Of a DNA stretch of 8,478 nucleotides, positions 5,529-8,478 are shown in pieces. The position numbers and the translations under genes were made by a program. This stretch comes from an uncultured Sphingomonas sp. (GTDB lineage: Bacteria; Pseudomonadota; Alphaproteobacteria; Sphingomonadales; Sphingomonadaceae), in contig CAMPIY010000072.1 in the NCBI GenBank assembly GCA_946886645.1, positions 1-8,478 on the forward strand, written 5' to 3'. The first letter of the stretch is position 1. The number at the start of each line of letters is the position of its first letter. Under the pieces are notes generated by a model that saw nothing but the letters and a program-made list of their open reading frames with translations, was not told where the DNA came from and searched no databases.

Positions 5529-6095
5529 ATGCTGACGCTGCCCAACCTGCTGACGCTTTCGCGCATCCTGGCGGTGCCGATCCTGGTGTTCCTGCTGTGG
5601 CGGCCGACGCCGATCGATTATGCGATCACCTTCGTTCTCTACTGCGTGGTCGGGATCACCGATTATTTCGACGGCTACCTCGCCCGGGCGCAGGGAAGGA
5701 TTTCCCGGCTTGGCCAATTCCTCGACCCGATTGCCGACAAGATCATGGTCGCCGCCGTCATCGTCATGCTGGTGTCGACCCGCAATAACAGCGGCGAGCC
5801 GGTCATCCACAGCTTCCATATCCTCGCGGCGCTGGTGATCCTGCTGCGCGAGATCATCGTCTCCGGCCTTCGCGAATTCCTCGCGCCGCTCAACGTGTCC
5901 ATGCCGGTCAGCCGGCTGGCCAAGTGGAAGACCACCTTCCAGCTTGTCTCGCTGGGCGCGCTGATCCTCGGTGGGGCTTTCCCGGGGGAGCCGTGGGTCC
6001 ACTCCACCGGGCTGGCGAGCCTTTGGGCCGCGGCCGCCCTGACGCTGGTCACGGGCTACGACTATCTCCGCATCGGCCTCAGGCACATGGACTAA
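5529..6095 (+). CDS. pgsA: CDP-diacylglycerol--glycerol-3-phosphate 3-phosphatidyltransferase
   Basis: The 188-residue integral membrane enzyme makes phosphatidylglycerol phosphate from CDP-diacylglycerol and glycerol 3-phosphate, the committed step to phosphatidylglycerol and cardiolipin. The start MLTLPNLLTLSRI is typical of PgsA. The CDP-alcohol phosphotransferase motif is complete: D45-x2-D48-G49-x2-A52-R53, then eight residues, G62-x3-D66-x3-D70. Several hydrophobic helices flank it (about 10-23, 30-44, 71-83, 96-112, 137-150, 161-176). The length matches the family. The ATG at 5529 is preceded by AAAGG at 5521-5525. The divergent LplT-like gene is a plausible functional partner in phospholipid supply. 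katG begins 96 bases after the stop and has its own strong ribosome site. A related phosphatidyltransferase with another acceptor is possible but less likely given the N-terminus. Confidence 0.93.
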   Translation: MLTLPNLLTLSRILAVPILVFLLWRPTPIDYAITFVLYCVVGITDYFDGYLARAQGRISRLGQFLDPIADKIMVAAVIVMLVSTRNNSGEPVIHSFHILAALVILLREIIVSGLREFLAPLNVSMPVSRLAKWKTTFQLVSLGALILGGAFPGEPWVHSTGLASLWAAAALTLVTGYDYLRIGLRHMD

Positions 6096-8420
<2,325 letters not shown>

Positions 8421-8478
8421 CCTCTCCGGCGATCGTTCGAAGCGCGTCGGATAAAAGCCTGAACTCTTCCTCGCGCGG
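8421..8478. other. downstream flank of katG, no feature seen
   Basis: These 58 bases follow the katG stop. I see no terminator with a T run, no ribosome site and no start of a recognisable gene before the window ends. Confidence 0.4.

Overview
This is high-GC chromosomal DNA that reads as a housekeeping region of an alphaproteobacterium, most likely a sphingomonad. The basis is recognition, not a search. An rpsA tail lies just before ihfB, the proteins have an alphaproteobacterial character, and a very small membrane protein ends in a pattern I associate with Sphingomonadales. I see no transposase, integrase, CRISPR array, phage gene or toxin-antitoxin pair, and no base-composition break that would suggest an island.

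Layout, left to right. (1) The 3' end of rpsA (1-117) has a Lys/Ala/Glu-rich tail and is followed by a strong intrinsic terminator with a GNRA tetraloop (194-232). (2) ihfB (305-601), tRNA-Leu(UAA) (620-705) and an ATP-grasp enzyme of the sugar-transfer-associated type (726-2036) are packed with gaps of 18 and 20 nt, all on the + strand. (3) After a 31-bp inverted repeat comes a membrane-anchored GGDEF-EAL protein (2151-3725). Its EAL domain looks catalytically complete and its GGDEF domain looks degenerate, so it is probably a c-di-GMP phosphodiesterase. (4) A hairpin precedes an unlisted 57-codon membrane protein gene (3832-4005), which is followed by a second, very strong hairpin and a hairpin-rich spacer. 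(5) A minus-strand LplT-like lysophospholipid transporter of the MFS (4134-5432) is divergent from pgsA (5529-6095), which makes phosphatidylglycerol phosphate. (6) katG, a full-length catalase-peroxidase, lies at 6192-8420. The last 58 bases hold nothing I can name.

Functional links. The LplT-like and pgsA genes share a 96-bp divergent spacer and both serve phospholipid metabolism. The ATP-grasp and c-di-GMP genes are neighbours and may both touch surface polysaccharide, but that is inference. The rest looks like ordinary core-genome adjacency.

I found no clear new multi-gene system. The observations most worth a second look are the small membrane ORF with its tandem octamer, the orphan ATP-grasp gene behind a tRNA, the degenerate GGDEF domain, and a lone TTA codon in ihfB just upstream of the tRNA gene that decodes it.
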